Below, one piece after another: positions 1 to 9,696 of a stretch of DNA of 64,000 bases (the first letter of the stretch is position 1; each line of letters opens with the position of its first letter). The stretch spans positions 1-64,000 of the forward strand of contig CANJRD010000015.1 of assembly GCA_947476695.1 (NCBI GenBank), given 5' to 3'. The stretch comes from Rhodospirillaceae bacterium. Its GTDB lineage: Bacteria > Pseudomonadota > Alphaproteobacteria > Rhodospirillales > Rhodospirillaceae. The translations under genes and the position numbers were made by a program. The notes under the pieces are model-generated. The model was not told the DNA's origin. It worked only from the letters and a program-made list of their open reading frames with translations, and did no database searches.

Positions 1-1137
1 AACACGACCAACATCGCCGCACTGACGACGACGCAGGTCACCGCGCTGAACACCACGCAGGTTGCGGCGCTGACGGTGACTCAGCTGAACGCGATGGAGA
101 CCACCGACGTTGTCGCGCTGACGACGACCTCGGTCGTCGCACTCAAGACGTCGCAAGTCGCGGGCCTGAATACGACCAACATCGCCGCACTGACGACGAC
201 GCAGGTCACCGCGCTGACGTCGACGCAGGTTGCGGCGCTGACGACCGCGCAGATCGTGGCGCTCGAAACCACGGACGTGGCTGCACTCACTACGACGGAG
301 ATTGGCGGCCTATCGTCCGCGCAGGTCGGTGCGCTCAACAGCACACAGGTGGCAGTGCTTACGACCACCGTGCTATCGGCTCTGACGGCGGCGCAGGTGA
401 AAGGTATCAGCACGGCCGGCATGAGTGCGCTGAGCACGACCCAGGTCGTGTCTCTGACGACGACCGAGGTCGCGGCGCTGACGACCGCGCAGCTGAATGC
501 GCTCGGCACGACCAACGTAGTCGCGCTGACTACGACGGAGATCGACGCGCTGACCGCGGCCCAAGTCGCCGGCCTGAACACGACAAATATCAGCGTCCTG
601 ACAACGACGCAGGTCATCGCGCTGAACACCACGCAGGTTGCGGCATTGACCACGGCGCAGCTGAACACTCTGACGACGACCGGTGTGTCAGTGATCGAGA
701 CGACGGATATCGCTGTGCTGAAAGCCACGCAGATCGCGGGTCTGAACACGACGAATATCGGTGCGCTTACCACGACGCAGTTTACGTCGCTAACGACGAC
801 GCAGGTGGCGGCGCTGACGACGGGTCAAATTTCGAGCTTGAGCACGACGAATGTCTTCGCGCTCACTACCACCGAGATCGGCGCGCTGTCGGCTACGCAG
901 CTTGGAAGCCTGACATCAACGCAGATTAGCGCAGTGTGGTCGACAACCTCGATCGCCTCTCTGTCGACTACACAGATCAAGGGTCTGTCGACGACGGTTA
1001 TCAGCTCGCTGTCCACCACGCAGATCAGCGGTCTGTCGACCACCGAACTGCAGGGTCTGACTCAAGCTCAGGTGAGCGCCCTCACGACCACGCAGATCGC
1101 CTCGATGACCGGGGCTCAGTTCAGCGCGCTGCTCTAA
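1..1137 (+). CDS. Octapeptide-repeat protein, 3' part (5' end outside window)
   Basis: The frame is open from base 1 to a TAA at 1135-1137, so only the C-terminal ~378 residues are visible. The whole visible protein is a run of eight-residue units, consensus L-T-T-T-Q-V-x-A, about 46 in number; position 1 is nearly always L, position 6 V/I/L, and T/S fill positions 2-4. Position 5 alternates Q, N, D and E in an ordered way. A single extra-residue slip with a Trp occurs near base 938. It has no Cys, almost no aromatics and very few charges. The regular hydrophobic/Thr alternation suggests a repetitive solenoid, possibly secreted or surface exposed, but I recognise no characterised family. A signal or anchoring region would lie upstream of the window. 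The function is unknown. Confidence 0.85.
   Translation, partial: NTTNIAALTTTQVTALNTTQVAALTVTQLNAMETTDVVALTTTSVVALKTSQVAGLNTTNIAALTTTQVTALTSTQVAALTTAQIVALETTDVAALTTTEIGGLSSAQVGALNSTQVAVLTTTVLSALTAAQVKGISTAGMSALSTTQVVSLTTTEVAALTTAQLNALGTTNVVALTTTEIDALTAAQVAGLNTTNISVLTTTQVIALNTTQVAALTTAQLNTLTTTGVSVIETTDIAVLKATQIAGLNTTNIGALTTTQFTSLTTTQVAALTTGQISSLSTTNVFALTTTEIGALSATQLGSLTSTQISAVWSTTSIASLSTTQIKGLSTTVISSLSTTQISGLSTTELQGLTQAQVSALTTTQIASMTGAQFSALL
1..1137 (+). repeat. Nested repeat: 24-bp units in a 168-bp higher-order period
   Basis: The 24-bp coding units are grouped into sets of seven (56 residues, 168 bp) that begin with an L-N-T-T-N-I unit. Bases 1-36 recur almost exactly at 169-204, and related sets start near 577 and 745. 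Within a set, the fifth residue of successive units follows a similar order (N, Q, Q, Q, D, T/E/S, Q). The set between about 337 and 576 is longer (10 units) and more divergent. This points to growth by duplication of the seven-unit block as well as of single units. Confidence 0.85.
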
Positions 1138-1159
1138 TCGAAGGCTTCACGGCCATTAA

Positions 1160-1193
1160 AAGGGGCTGGATTCGAAACCGAATCCAGCCCCTT
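1160..1193. terminator. Hairpin terminator after the repeat protein
   Basis: A perfect 15-bp stem (1160-1174 with 1179-1193) closes a 4-base loop, 22 bases after the repeat-protein stop. The T-run lies on the minus-strand side (AAAA at 1158-1161 of the plus strand), and the plus-strand tail is poor in T. It may therefore act in both directions, ending the repeat gene and any leftward transcription that continues past 1368. Confidence 0.7.
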
Positions 1194-1367
1194 GGCTTTC
1201 CCGATCAGCGTATCAATCGGTCAATTGGACGGCTGCGGCGATATCCGCGAACGGCCGCCGGTGAAGAAGACTGTGGGCCGCCCTAGCTGCGATCCGTCAC
1301 GCACGTAATTTGATCTTGGGGTAATACAGTCTACAGGATCACCGGGAGTTGCCGACCGTCGCTCGGC

Positions 1368-2003
1368 TCAGCGGTTCCGAAGGTAGAACGACCAATAGGT
1401 ATCTTTGCCGCATGTGAGTGTGAACTCAGTGGCGTACTTTCTTTCGACGGTGAAGCCAGCTTGAGCGAACAGATGCAACCACGCCGATGCCGGAAGCACG
1501 CTGTAATGGTTACTGTTTTCCTGGTGTTTAGCCGAAGTGTCGGGGGCCGGCACTTCGACGTAAGCCAACCCGCCCGGTTTCAGAACCCGCTTGTATTCTG
1601 AAAGGGTGAAGAGTGGAGCCACGCTGTGCTCGAGAACATGGCGGCACCAGAGGAAATCGAACTCCTGCGCCGAGAAGGTCATGAAGTTCTGATCCATCTC
1701 CAGAACCGCCAGCCCCTTCGCACGACAGGTCGCCACATCAGGTCCAAGCGTGATTCCAACCACATCGACGCCTAATGCCCTGAATTTCTCGAGTGCAAGG
1801 CCCTGGCCGCACCCGATATCAAGCGCGCGCATGCCTGGACGCAGAAGGCCCTCCGAGTGCAGCGCTTGAAGGGTGTTTTGGGTAATCAAATTGTGGATGT
1901 CGCTCGGCGGCTCCGCGTATACGTCGTGAACCAACCGGCTGATGAATTGGTCGAAGCGCCGATAATCCCGCTCAAGAACAATGTTTTCGTTCACTTGATC
2001 CAT
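1368..2003 (-). CDS. Class I SAM-dependent methyltransferase
   Basis: A 211-residue Rossmann methyltransferase of the Methyltransf_11/23 type. It shows the SAM-binding motif L-D-I-G-C-G-Q-G, the acidic turn E-M-D-Q-N-F-M, the motif R-H-V-L-E-H-S and the post-IV stretch L-K-P-G-G. The substrate is unknown. It is clearly homologous, through nearly its whole length, to the C-terminal domain of the TPR-GT9 fusion at 9697-11877 (shared M-D-Q-N-F-M, L-W-C-R-H, F-T-L-S-E-Y, and closing W-S-F-x-L-R). I chose the ATG at 2003, which has GGAG ten bases upstream. A GTG 36 bases further upstream (2039) has no visible ribosome site. It stands alone, reading toward the terminator near 1160-1193. Confidence 0.8.
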   Translation of the reverse strand: MDQVNENIVLERDYRRFDQFISRLVHDVYAEPPSDIHNLITQNTLQALHSEGLLRPGMRALDIGCGQGLALEKFRALGVDVVGITLGPDVATCRAKGLAVLEMDQNFMTFSAQEFDFLWCRHVLEHSVAPLFTLSEYKRVLKPGGLAYVEVPAPDTSAKHQENSNHYSVLPASAWLHLFAQAGFTVERKYATEFTLTCGKDTYWSFYLRNR

Positions 2004-2289
2004 TTGACTCGGGCTCCGGCCGGAAGTGTTCCATCGCACTGAGCTACGCGAACAATTGGCAAGCTGTTCTAGCTCGTTTCAAAGAGTATGGCCGAGAGGT
2101 TAAAGATCGATATCCAGGCTCGGCCAAAGCCGCGAGAGTTGGGTGCCTGTTGTTCGCGAAATGAGTGGAATAGCAGCAAGGTAGCCGATGGGTGCCTTGG
2201 TCAGGATCAAGCAGCCCGATGCATTTCGTTGGAACATTTGCTGGAAGAGGTCCATGAGCGAAGATGTCGACTTCTTCGTATGGATGTCG

Positions 2290-2768
2290 GGGCCTAGCCC
2301 TCGCGGGAGGTCTTTTCGATCATGGCGCAAAGCTTACCGCGCTTCTCCGAGTGCTTGGCGTAGAGAGTCGCGGTGAATTCCACGAAGGCAACGCGAGCCT
2401 CGCGCAGCGTGTTTTCGGCACCGCCGCTTCACCAGCACCTCTTCCTGGAAGACCTGGCACAACTCGCCGAATTGCATATGTATGCACGGATTACCACCGA
2501 TAATCGCGATTACAGCCGAATAGCCGCGCAATCTGCGCAGGGCGAGGCGGAACTTATCCAGCGTCATGTCCCAGAACCCGGTCTGGTTATGCGGGAAGCG
2601 CATGCAGCTCGAGCACTGGAGGTCGCGCTTGTTCCTCACAGATGATGTGCATGTCCCTAGGCGAGCATATCTTGGTGATCGCTTGGTCGGCATGCTCGTT
2701 AGAGCGATCATGTTGCGTAGGTCGTCCACTGCCCTCTCGGAACTAACGCCGAGGCCACTGGCTGGCAA
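2290..2768 (-). pseudogene. Decayed radical SAM / SPASM-type gene fragment
   Basis: The minus frame ending at 2334 reads D-L-Q-C-S-S-C-M-R-F-P-H-N, then T-G-F-W-D-M-T, then A-I-I-G-G-N-P and F-G-E-L-C-Q-V-F-Q-E-E-V. This resembles the start of a radical SAM protein (Cx3Cx2C region, then a G-G-E-P motif), but the cysteine pattern is damaged, G-G-E-P has become G-G-N-P, and no sensible start precedes it. After V-K-R-R the frame loses coding character. A neighbouring minus frame then gives 42 plausible residues (starting G-A-E-N-T-L-R-E-A-R) up to a TAG at 2294-2296. Two frames and lost cofactor ligands point to a remnant, not a working gene. The exact limits are uncertain. Confidence 0.5.
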
Positions 2769-2995
2769 AGTCCTAGATCAGTTTAACATATCAGACACAA
2801 GCAGTTCTGAGAATCTGGAATTTTGCCGCCAAGATCGGTACTTGAGGTTATATAGTAGCTCGCTCGTTGCAGATTCAGTTTGATTGTCGTACCAGCCCTG
2901 GTCACGAAAGAATTGACATCGGATAGTGATCTACTGAATTGCCCTCTACTTAAGAACGAGAGGCTAGTGAGCCTGGGCCCTCTAGGGAGAAATCG
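2769..2995. other. AT-richer non-coding stretch before methyltransferase
   Basis: No convincing gene. Base composition drops in GC compared with the rest of the window and stays low through the following gene. A TTGACA at 2913-2918 could be a -35 box, but no good -10 box lies at the right spacing. The stretch probably belongs to the imported segment that carries the gene at 2996. Confidence 0.4.
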
Positions 2996-3619
2996 ATGTC
3001 GGATTTTGAATTTACGAACAATTGGTTTGAACAATCATCCAGAGCAAGATGGGATCTGCTGTTTACAGAATTAAAGATCAAACGTGTGCTAGAAGTGGGA
3101 GCCTACGAAGGGGCAGGTACATGCTACTTGATCAATAAGCTGGCTAAGGCGGGAGGTGGTGAAATCTACACAGTGGATACTTGGGGAGGGGGAAAAGAAC
3201 ATCTTAAATCGGGCATCGATATGTCCGCAGTTGAAGGCCGTTTCCGCCAAAATATATCTCGTGCAGTGACGAAGGCTGGGCCTGACGTCAAGTTAGTTAC
3301 GCTCAAGGGCCCATCCGATTTCATGCTGTCAGCACTCGTGGCTCAGCAGAAGGCGGGCTATTTTGATTTTGCTTATATAGATGGCTCGCATATGGCATCG
3401 GACGTCCTTTGCGATGCCGTTCTTGGCTTCAAGCTCCTCAAGATCGGTGGAGTAATTGGCTTCGACGATTACGGATGGATGGAACAGCCACCCAGCGTTC
3501 GCAATCCACTTCTCAGTCCGAAACTTGCAATAGATTCTTTCATAAATATTAATATCAACAAGGTAACGTTGCTGCAATCCTCGCCCAGTCAAGTCTACGC
3601 ACAAAAGGCTTCAGACTAG
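2996..3619 (+). CDS. CmcI/Methyltransf_24-like SAM methyltransferase
   Basis: A 207-residue class I methyltransferase. The SAM-binding motif V-L-E-V-G-A-Y-E-G-A-G-T lies near residues 31-42, an acidic strand end D-T-W-G follows near 61, and the Methyltransf_24 signature F-A-Y-I-D-G-S-H appears near residue 125, with G-G-V-I-G-F-D-D-Y after it. These enzymes usually methylate hydroxyl groups on sugars or small molecules; the substrate here is unknown. The ATG at 2996 follows AGGGAGA at a good distance. Codon use is visibly AT-richer than in its neighbours (many ATA, AAA and TTT codons). It sits between a radical SAM remnant and a transposase tail, which suggests horizontal acquisition. Confidence 0.85.
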   Translation: MSDFEFTNNWFEQSSRARWDLLFTELKIKRVLEVGAYEGAGTCYLINKLAKAGGGEIYTVDTWGGGKEHLKSGIDMSAVEGRFRQNISRAVTKAGPDVKLVTLKGPSDFMLSALVAQQKAGYFDFAYIDGSHMASDVLCDAVLGFKLLKIGGVIGFDDYGWMEQPPSVRNPLLSPKLAIDSFINININKVTLLQSSPSQVYAQKASD

Positions 3620-3691
3620 AGATAGTAAAATTTTGTCGGCCTATAGCGCGCCAAGCCAGTAACGCAACGACTCTTTCTCAGTGACCGTTAG

Positions 3692-3850
3692 CAGGTCGAT
3701 TGGCGCAAGTACTACAACGAAGAGCGCCCCCATGGCGCAATCGGGCACAAAGCCGCGATTTCGTTGCTGAACTACGATGGCGCAGCCAGCCCGCCATCAT
3801 GACGAAGTCGGAAAACTCCACCGTCCGGCGGTCCAATGTTCGGGAGCGGA
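3692..3850 (+). mobile_element. 3' remnant of an IS3-family transposase (orfB) and IS end
   Basis: The frame 3692-3802 encodes the typical IS3 orfB tail (D-W-R-K-Y-Y-N-E-E-R-P-H-G-A-I-G), ends A-A-S-P-P-S and stops with TGA at 3800-3802. A stop at 3689-3691 cuts the frame on the 5' side, so the catalytic D-D-E core is gone. The bases after the stop (to about 3850) resemble the non-coding end of such elements, but I could not find the matching inverted repeat, so the right limit is approximate. Confidence 0.75.
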
Positions 3851-4003
3851 CCAGACCCAGAACAGACTCTCCTCATAAACGATGGTATCAGGGGCAGCAG
3901 GTTAGGACGCGCGGCACCCCACTCCCGCTACACCGCTTACTGTCGCGAAAAGAAGAAATCCTGGCCGGGTTATCGAGCAGTCGTCTATTCAATATCTTCA
4001 GGC
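3851..4003. other. Gap between IS remnant and radical SAM gene
   Basis: No gene or structured site is visible here. This is the downstream end of the leftward sugar operon, and no strong hairpin terminator was found after the stop of the radical SAM gene. Confidence 0.3.
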
Positions 4004-5353
4004 TTACACTTCCTCAAGACTAGCGCGCAGCTTGTCGAACTTCACGCGGCCGTCGGTCTCGCGGACGTACTCCTCGTTGATCTGGGCGCCGGAATACTTC
4101 TTCAGGGCCTTCTCACGAGACAGGGTGTGCAGCGGCGTGCCCTCGATCTCCGCGGTGCCGGATTCTTGGAAGGTATCGAGGCCCAGGGAGTCCCTATAGC
4201 GCCTCGTCTCAAGCATCTGCTCGTGCGTTTCGCCGGGCAGGCCGTAGGTGAAGGTGCCGTGGACAGTCAAGCCGACGCGCTTGCACTCGGCCACCGCCTT
4301 GCGGGCGTATTCCAGATCGAGGTGCTTGTTGACGATATTGTCGACCACTTGCTGGTTGCCGCTCTCGAAGCCCAGCTTCACGCCGAAGCAGCCGCTGTCC
4401 TTCATCTCTTTCCAGAGTTCCATGCGCGAGGTGTCCGCGCGGCACATGGCCGACCAGGGGACATTAAGCTTGCGCATGATGGCGCACATCTTCTCGACGT
4501 GCTTGTCGCCGAGATTGAAGGTGTCGTCATCGAAGTAGATCGAGCGGTAGCCGTACTTCTGGACCAGCTCGGTCAGGAACGCTTCCATGTAGTCGCCCGA
4601 ATAGTGGCGCACGGTACGCTTGCCGGTGCCGGTCGGGTCGTTGCCGGTCATGGTCGCCGGCCACACGCAGAAAATGCACTTATAGGGACAACCGCGGCTG
4701 CTCCACACATGCGCCTGGGGCGTCTGCACGCCGCGCGGATTCATGTCGATGTAGCGATGCGCGATCACATCGTCGAAATACGGGAACGGCGAGGCGTTCA
4801 TCTCGTCGACGGTCAGCAGGTCGTGGTCGATCAGGCCGGTGGCACCGTTCAGCACCTTTGCCACGCCCTTTTCGTACTCGCCGCACACGCCGGCGTGGAT
4901 CGGCACTTCGTCGAAGATCGCCTTGCCGATCGAGGCGATCGGCCCGGTGATGATGACCTTGGTCTTGGGTGAGAAACGCTCGATCTGCTGAATGATGACC
5001 TTGTCGTGCGACCAGCTGGGTGTCGCGGACTCGATCACGATGAAATTGAACTGCTCCTGCATCAGGAAGGCGAAATACCGCTCATAGGACTCCCGCAGGG
5101 CAATGCTGTCGCGGAATACCATTTGCGCGCCGGTCATTTTCTGCGCGTAGGTCGCGGCATAGCCCATGAAGAACGGATAGGGCAGGTAGCTGCCGAAGCC
5201 GTATTGGTCGGGCGGATTGGCGATCTGCATGGTGAAGGGCCAGCGTGAACCCGCGCGCACACCCGCGATGTAGCCCGTCGTATCCTGACCAGCTGCGTTC
5301 TTGTATTGGAACGAACCGTCCCACCACGGCGGATTGCTGAACAGAACCTTCAT
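4004..5353 (-). CDS. B12-binding-domain radical SAM enzyme
   Basis: A 449-residue enzyme with the layout of cobalamin-dependent radical SAM proteins. The N-terminal region (~1-200) fits a B12-binding-like Rossmann domain. The radical SAM core follows, with the cluster motif C-P-Y-K-C-I-F-C (Cys 222, 226, 229). Downstream are D-D-D-T-F-N, G-F-E-S-G and Y-G-L-P-G-E-T, all typical of the core. Such enzymes often methylate or rearrange unactivated carbons, including on sugars. It is the last gene of a nine-gene minus operon with two nucleotide-sugar epimerases and several glycosyltransferases, so a sugar or glycan substrate is the best inference. It starts at the ATG at 5353, 90 bases after its upstream neighbour. 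Confidence 0.85.
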   Translation of the reverse strand: MKVLFSNPPWWDGSFQYKNAAGQDTTGYIAGVRAGSRWPFTMQIANPPDQYGFGSYLPYPFFMGYAATYAQKMTGAQMVFRDSIALRESYERYFAFLMQEQFNFIVIESATPSWSHDKVIIQQIERFSPKTKVIITGPIASIGKAIFDEVPIHAGVCGEYEKGVAKVLNGATGLIDHDLLTVDEMNASPFPYFDDVIAHRYIDMNPRGVQTPQAHVWSSRGCPYKCIFCVWPATMTGNDPTGTGKRTVRHYSGDYMEAFLTELVQKYGYRSIYFDDDTFNLGDKHVEKMCAIMRKLNVPWSAMCRADTSRMELWKEMKDSGCFGVKLGFESGNQQVVDNIVNKHLDLEYARKAVAECKRVGLTVHGTFTYGLPGETHEQMLETRRYRDSLGLDTFQESGTAEIEGTPLHTLSREKALKKYSGAQINEEYVRETDGRVKFDKLRASLEEV

Positions 5354-5443
5354 GGCGATACCCCGTACTGCGGCCCGCGCCTGGGCCCCCTGATTTTAGC
5401 GAAATTCGATCAGGCACGATAGGTGAGGTGGCGTAAAGCGCCG

Positions 5444-6646
5444 TTAACCGAGAATTCTGTCTACCAACAAGGCCTTACGGTCTCGGCTGTTCCAAGCCTC
5501 GGCGGCGGCGAAAGCGCGGTCCGCCAGGGCGTCATAGGACAGGATTGCCGTGCTCGTCGCGTCGCTGATTGATTGCGCGGTGTAATCGTTGAACGCGATG
5601 CCGGCGCCACCGTGGTCGGCTAGGAACCGCGACAGCGATGTTCCGCCCGGCACGACGACCGGAAGCCCGTTCGCGAGTGCTTCGGCGACGATCGCCGAAT
5701 AGGCGGTCAGGTAGCGCGACGGTTGATAGGGGCACAGGACGATGTCCGTGCCGGCGAACAGGTAGTGCCATAGTTTGTCGTTGGCGGGCCGCTCGTCGAC
5801 GATCACGCGCGAACTCATGGCGGCTAGTTGGCGGATAGACTGTTGCACATCCGGCATCTGATCCGGCGCCGCGTTGTGCGCGAGGACGTGGATGTCGTGG
5901 TGCCGCGTGATCAGGGTGTGGATGATCTCGGGCATAAAGTGATAGCCCTTGTCGGCACGCTGGTGACCCATAACCGCCACAGTGATCGGCCGCTTGCCGG
6001 TCTTGCGGCGCAGCGGCGCGTAGGCGGCCTGAGGCAGCGGCAGCACGCCGATCTGGTGGCCGATGATGAACTGATAGCCCTGCGACGCCATCGGATCAAA
6101 GGTCATCAGGAACAGGTGCTTGCGCACGTCCGCAGGCGTGTTTTCGCCGACATAGCGATACAGCACGCTGCGCGGATCGAGGCGCGGGTCCATCGGCAGG
6201 AAGGTGAGCTGGTCGCCCTCCTGCTTGACCTCGAGGCCGGCGTCGGTGCCGAACTCGGTGACCACGCGCGGTCGCCGGTCTTTCGGCATGTTGTGCAGCC
6301 AGTTCACGAGGGACATCAGCTGAACGGGTTGCGTCGAGTTCAAGTACACGACGTCGCCCGCGGTCGGTTGTGGCAGTCGCGTGAGGTCGTGGGTAGTGAT
6401 AGTCACGCCTTGCATGAAGACCGTCAGCCAGCCGGCGATCGGGTCGCGGTTGCGCGACCAATAGGTGAAGAAGTTGAAGAGCGGGATGGTGCCGAATTCC
6501 GTCTTCAGTTCGCCCGAGATATCAACGTTCCCCGCGATGATCGTCTCTATCCCACGGCGCCGCAGCTCGCCCGTTACGTTGCGACAGGTGTTGGCGTGGT
6601 GGCCAATATTGTCCTTCAGGCCGGGATCGAGATAGTAGAATCGCAT
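5444..6646 (-). CDS. GT-B glycosyltransferase, member 1 of a four-copy paralogue family
   Basis: A 400-residue protein beginning M-R-F-Y-Y-L-D-P-G-L, then G-H-H-A-N, then E-L-R-R-R-G-I-E-T. The C-terminal half looks like a GT4-type nucleotide-sugar domain: a lysine-containing strand G-H-Q-R-A-D-K-G-Y, a V-L-A-H-N-A turn, and the acceptor/donor region C-P-Y-Q-P-S-R-Y followed by E-A-L-A-N-G-L-P-V-V. It closes with W-N-S-R-D-R-K-A-L-L-V-D. Three paralogues lie in tandem at 16705-20377. The donor and acceptor are unknown. It sits 13 bases after the stop of the epimerase gene upstream, so it belongs to the same operon. Confidence 0.75.
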   Translation of the reverse strand: MRFYYLDPGLKDNIGHHANTCRNVTGELRRRGIETIIAGNVDISGELKTEFGTIPLFNFFTYWSRNRDPIAGWLTVFMQGVTITTHDLTRLPQPTAGDVVYLNSTQPVQLMSLVNWLHNMPKDRRPRVVTEFGTDAGLEVKQEGDQLTFLPMDPRLDPRSVLYRYVGENTPADVRKHLFLMTFDPMASQGYQFIIGHQIGVLPLPQAAYAPLRRKTGKRPITVAVMGHQRADKGYHFMPEIIHTLITRHHDIHVLAHNAAPDQMPDVQQSIRQLAAMSSRVIVDERPANDKLWHYLFAGTDIVLCPYQPSRYLTAYSAIVAEALANGLPVVVPGGTSLSRFLADHGGAGIAFNDYTAQSISDATSTAILSYDALADRAFAAAEAWNSRDRKALLVDRILG

Positions 6647-6659
6647 CCGCGAGATCCGG

Positions 6660-7733
<1,074 letters not shown>

Positions 7734-7756
7734 TGGTCGAAGTCTCCTCTGGTCTC

Positions 7757-8824
7757 TTAAGCAGTCAGAATCGGCTCAAGCTGTGCGCGGTTTGTGCGCA
7801 GCCACGCGAACACGTCTCCGACGAGGGTGGGGATGTCTCTTTGTGGTCGCCAGCCAAAAGCGGCGGTAACGGCCGCATTATCGGTCACGTACCACGGAAT
7901 GTCAGCCGCCTTGGTCGTCGGGTCTGCGCCGATCTGTAGTTCCAGCGCGCCCGCCTGCTGGCGACAGAGGTCGGTCAATTCGGATGGGGAGATCGCGTTC
8001 CCGTTGCCGCCGCCGGCATTATACAGAGCATATGACCCAGGATTGAGCGCGGCGACTTGTTTAGCCAAAAGGTCATACAAATCGTCCACGTGCAGCACAT
8101 CGCGCACCTGATAGCCCTGGCCGCCGAAGCCGGTGTACATCAGTTTCCCGCCGTAGATATGGCGTATGCACCACAGCGACAGAAACCCCTGATCGACCTT
8201 GCCCATCTGCCACGGTCCGGCCAGCACCCCGCAACGATTCACGATGATTCCCAGGCCGTAAATGGCTGCGTATTCCTCGGCCAAGTGCTCGGAGCAAAGC
8301 TTGGTGGCGCCGTATAGCGAGCGCGATCCGCTCAACGGGAAATCGGTGGTGATGCCCTGTTCGGACCAGCCGGGGCCGCTTGCGCCCGGCTTGATGACCA
8401 GGCGCTTGCCGGACTCTTGCAACGGCAGGGCCTGGACGGCGGCGATCGGGTATACGCGGCTGGTGGAGAGGAACACGACACGGGCGCCGTGGCGTCGCGC
8501 CGCCTCGAGGCAGTTGTAGGTGCCGACGAGATTGGTCTGCACGACATAGTCGGGCGAGCCGCCATATCCGGCGTGAACGGAAGGCTCGGCCGAGCATTCG
8601 AGCAATAGGTCAAACGGCCCGCAGGCTTCGATATCCGACAGCACCCGCACGTCGCCGTGCACGAAGGCGACGCCGGCGGCGCGCAAGCGCGCCAGGATTA
8701 ATTCCGAGCCGCGACGTTTGAGATTATCGCAGGCGGTGACCGTCGCCGTCGGGTTCGCCGCCTTGAACCGGCATGCGAGAGACGATCCGACAAATCCTGC
8801 CCCACCAGTGATGACGATGTTCAT
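7757..8824 (-). CDS. NAD-dependent epimerase/dehydratase (CDP-paratose 2-epimerase-like)
   Basis: A 355-residue extended short-chain dehydrogenase with the motif T-G-G-A-G-F-V-G at residues 6-13, G-D-V-R, a C-S-A-E-P-S-V-H segment and an intact Y-G-A-T-K catalytic pair. Further on, [10 protein letters not shown] is typical of UDP/CDP-sugar epimerases. It resembles RfbE/CDP-paratose 2-epimerase-type proteins. It lies between a GT25-like gene and a second epimerase with short gaps, all on the minus strand. It probably prepares the nucleotide sugar used by the surrounding transferases. Confidence 0.82.
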   Translation of the reverse strand: MNIVITGGAGFVGSSLACRFKAANPTATVTACDNLKRRGSELILARLRAAGVAFVHGDVRVLSDIEACGPFDLLLECSAEPSVHAGYGGSPDYVVQTNLVGTYNCLEAARRHGARVVFLSTSRVYPIAAVQALPLQESGKRLVIKPGASGPGWSEQGITTDFPLSGSRSLYGATKLCSEHLAEEYAAIYGLGIIVNRCGVLAGPWQMGKVDQGFLSLWCIRHIYGGKLMYTGFGGQGYQVRDVLHVDDLYDLLAKQVAALNPGSYALYNAGGGNGNAISPSELTDLCRQQAGALELQIGADPTTKAADIPWYVTDNAAVTAAFGWRPQRDIPTLVGDVFAWLRTNRAQLEPILTA

Positions 8825-8852
8825 GCCAGTTCACTCCATGCCCATAGGGCGG

Positions 8853-9689
8853 CTAGAGCCAACCAAGCTGCATCGTCAGCAGTTTGGAGAAAATGCCCTG
8901 GAAGGCTTGAACATCCTTGGTGATGATGGTCTCGCCCGGCGCCAATTCTTCGTTCGGCGGACCGGCACCCATCCAGACCAGGCGGCGGAAGGCGTTTATG
9001 ACAACGTCCTGCGTAACGCGCTCTTCGGCATACTGGACCTGGGAGAGATCGCCCGTCTTTGCGACCGTGGTCAGGAACGGATAAGTCATGAAGCCTTTGA
9101 GAAAACCATCAGTCACCAGCTTACGCAAATAGAGATCGAATGCGATGGGTATGAAGCCAAGGTCGCACATCTCAACAAATCTCCTAAGCTGTGAATTATT
9201 GACGATGTAGGAGCCCGCACCGGCAAAATCCCGCGGGAATTTGAACAGCGGCAGGATTCCGACGCTTGTTTCACGGAAACACTTGGCGCGCGCCTTGAAG
9301 AACCACGGCATATCGACGGCGTTGGTAATGAAGGCGTCCAGATACAGGACATCCCATTGTGTCGGGTCGACGTTGTTGAGGATGCCGTTCACCCAATATT
9401 CTGTCACGGGTGAGAACTCGGTGTCGTCTTCGGCGATTAGGATATGTGAAGTCAATCCTCGCGCCAGCGCGGACTTCGCGCAACCCATGTGACTCAACCA
9501 ATTTGCCTTCAAGGCATTGATGACAGGCCCTTGGCGATGCCTCACTTCGTCCGACGAGGCATCGATTGCCTCGAACCGGTTAAGCCGCCAGGATGAAGAG
9601 AACCTGCTGTCGGCATAGCTCTGCTCGATCGCCTGACGCCGCTGCGTAGCGCGCGCGAGGTTGATGTAGAAGACGTCGACCCCGTTCAT
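8853..9689 (-). CDS. Glycosyltransferase family 25-like protein
   Basis: A 278-residue protein starting M-N-G-V-D-V-F-Y-I-N-L, the usual opening of GT25 (LPS beta-galactosyltransferase-type) proteins, followed by R-R-Q-A-I-E. The segment H-M-G-C-A-K-S-A-L is followed by I-L-I-A-E-D-D-T-E-F, where the E-D-D is the expected metal/nucleotide-sugar motif. A longer frame to 9779 exists, but it overlaps the upstream gene by 83 bases and is not conserved in character. The ATG at 9689 has GAGGG just upstream and lies 7 bases after the neighbour's stop, which fits coupled translation. The acceptor is unknown; LPS or a glycoprotein glycan are both possible. Confidence 0.72.
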   Translation of the reverse strand: MNGVDVFYINLARATQRRQAIEQSYADSRFSSSWRLNRFEAIDASSDEVRHRQGPVINALKANWLSHMGCAKSALARGLTSHILIAEDDTEFSPVTEYWVNGILNNVDPTQWDVLYLDAFITNAVDMPWFFKARAKCFRETSVGILPLFKFPRDFAGAGSYIVNNSQLRRFVEMCDLGFIPIAFDLYLRKLVTDGFLKGFMTYPFLTTVAKTGDLSQVQYAEERVTQDVVINAFRRLVWMGAGPPNEELAPGETIITKDVQAFQGIFSKLLTMQLGWL

Positions 9690-9696
9690 CTGTCCC

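Noticed and set aside
81-773. Long minus-strand open frame (230 codons) opposite the octapeptide repeat gene
   Set aside because: It is a by-product of the 24-bp repeat on the other strand; it mirrors the same period and has no ribosome site of its own.
3836-4972. Plus-strand open frame of 378 codons
   Set aside because: Antisense to the well-supported radical SAM gene, whose Cx3Cx2C motif and core are clear.
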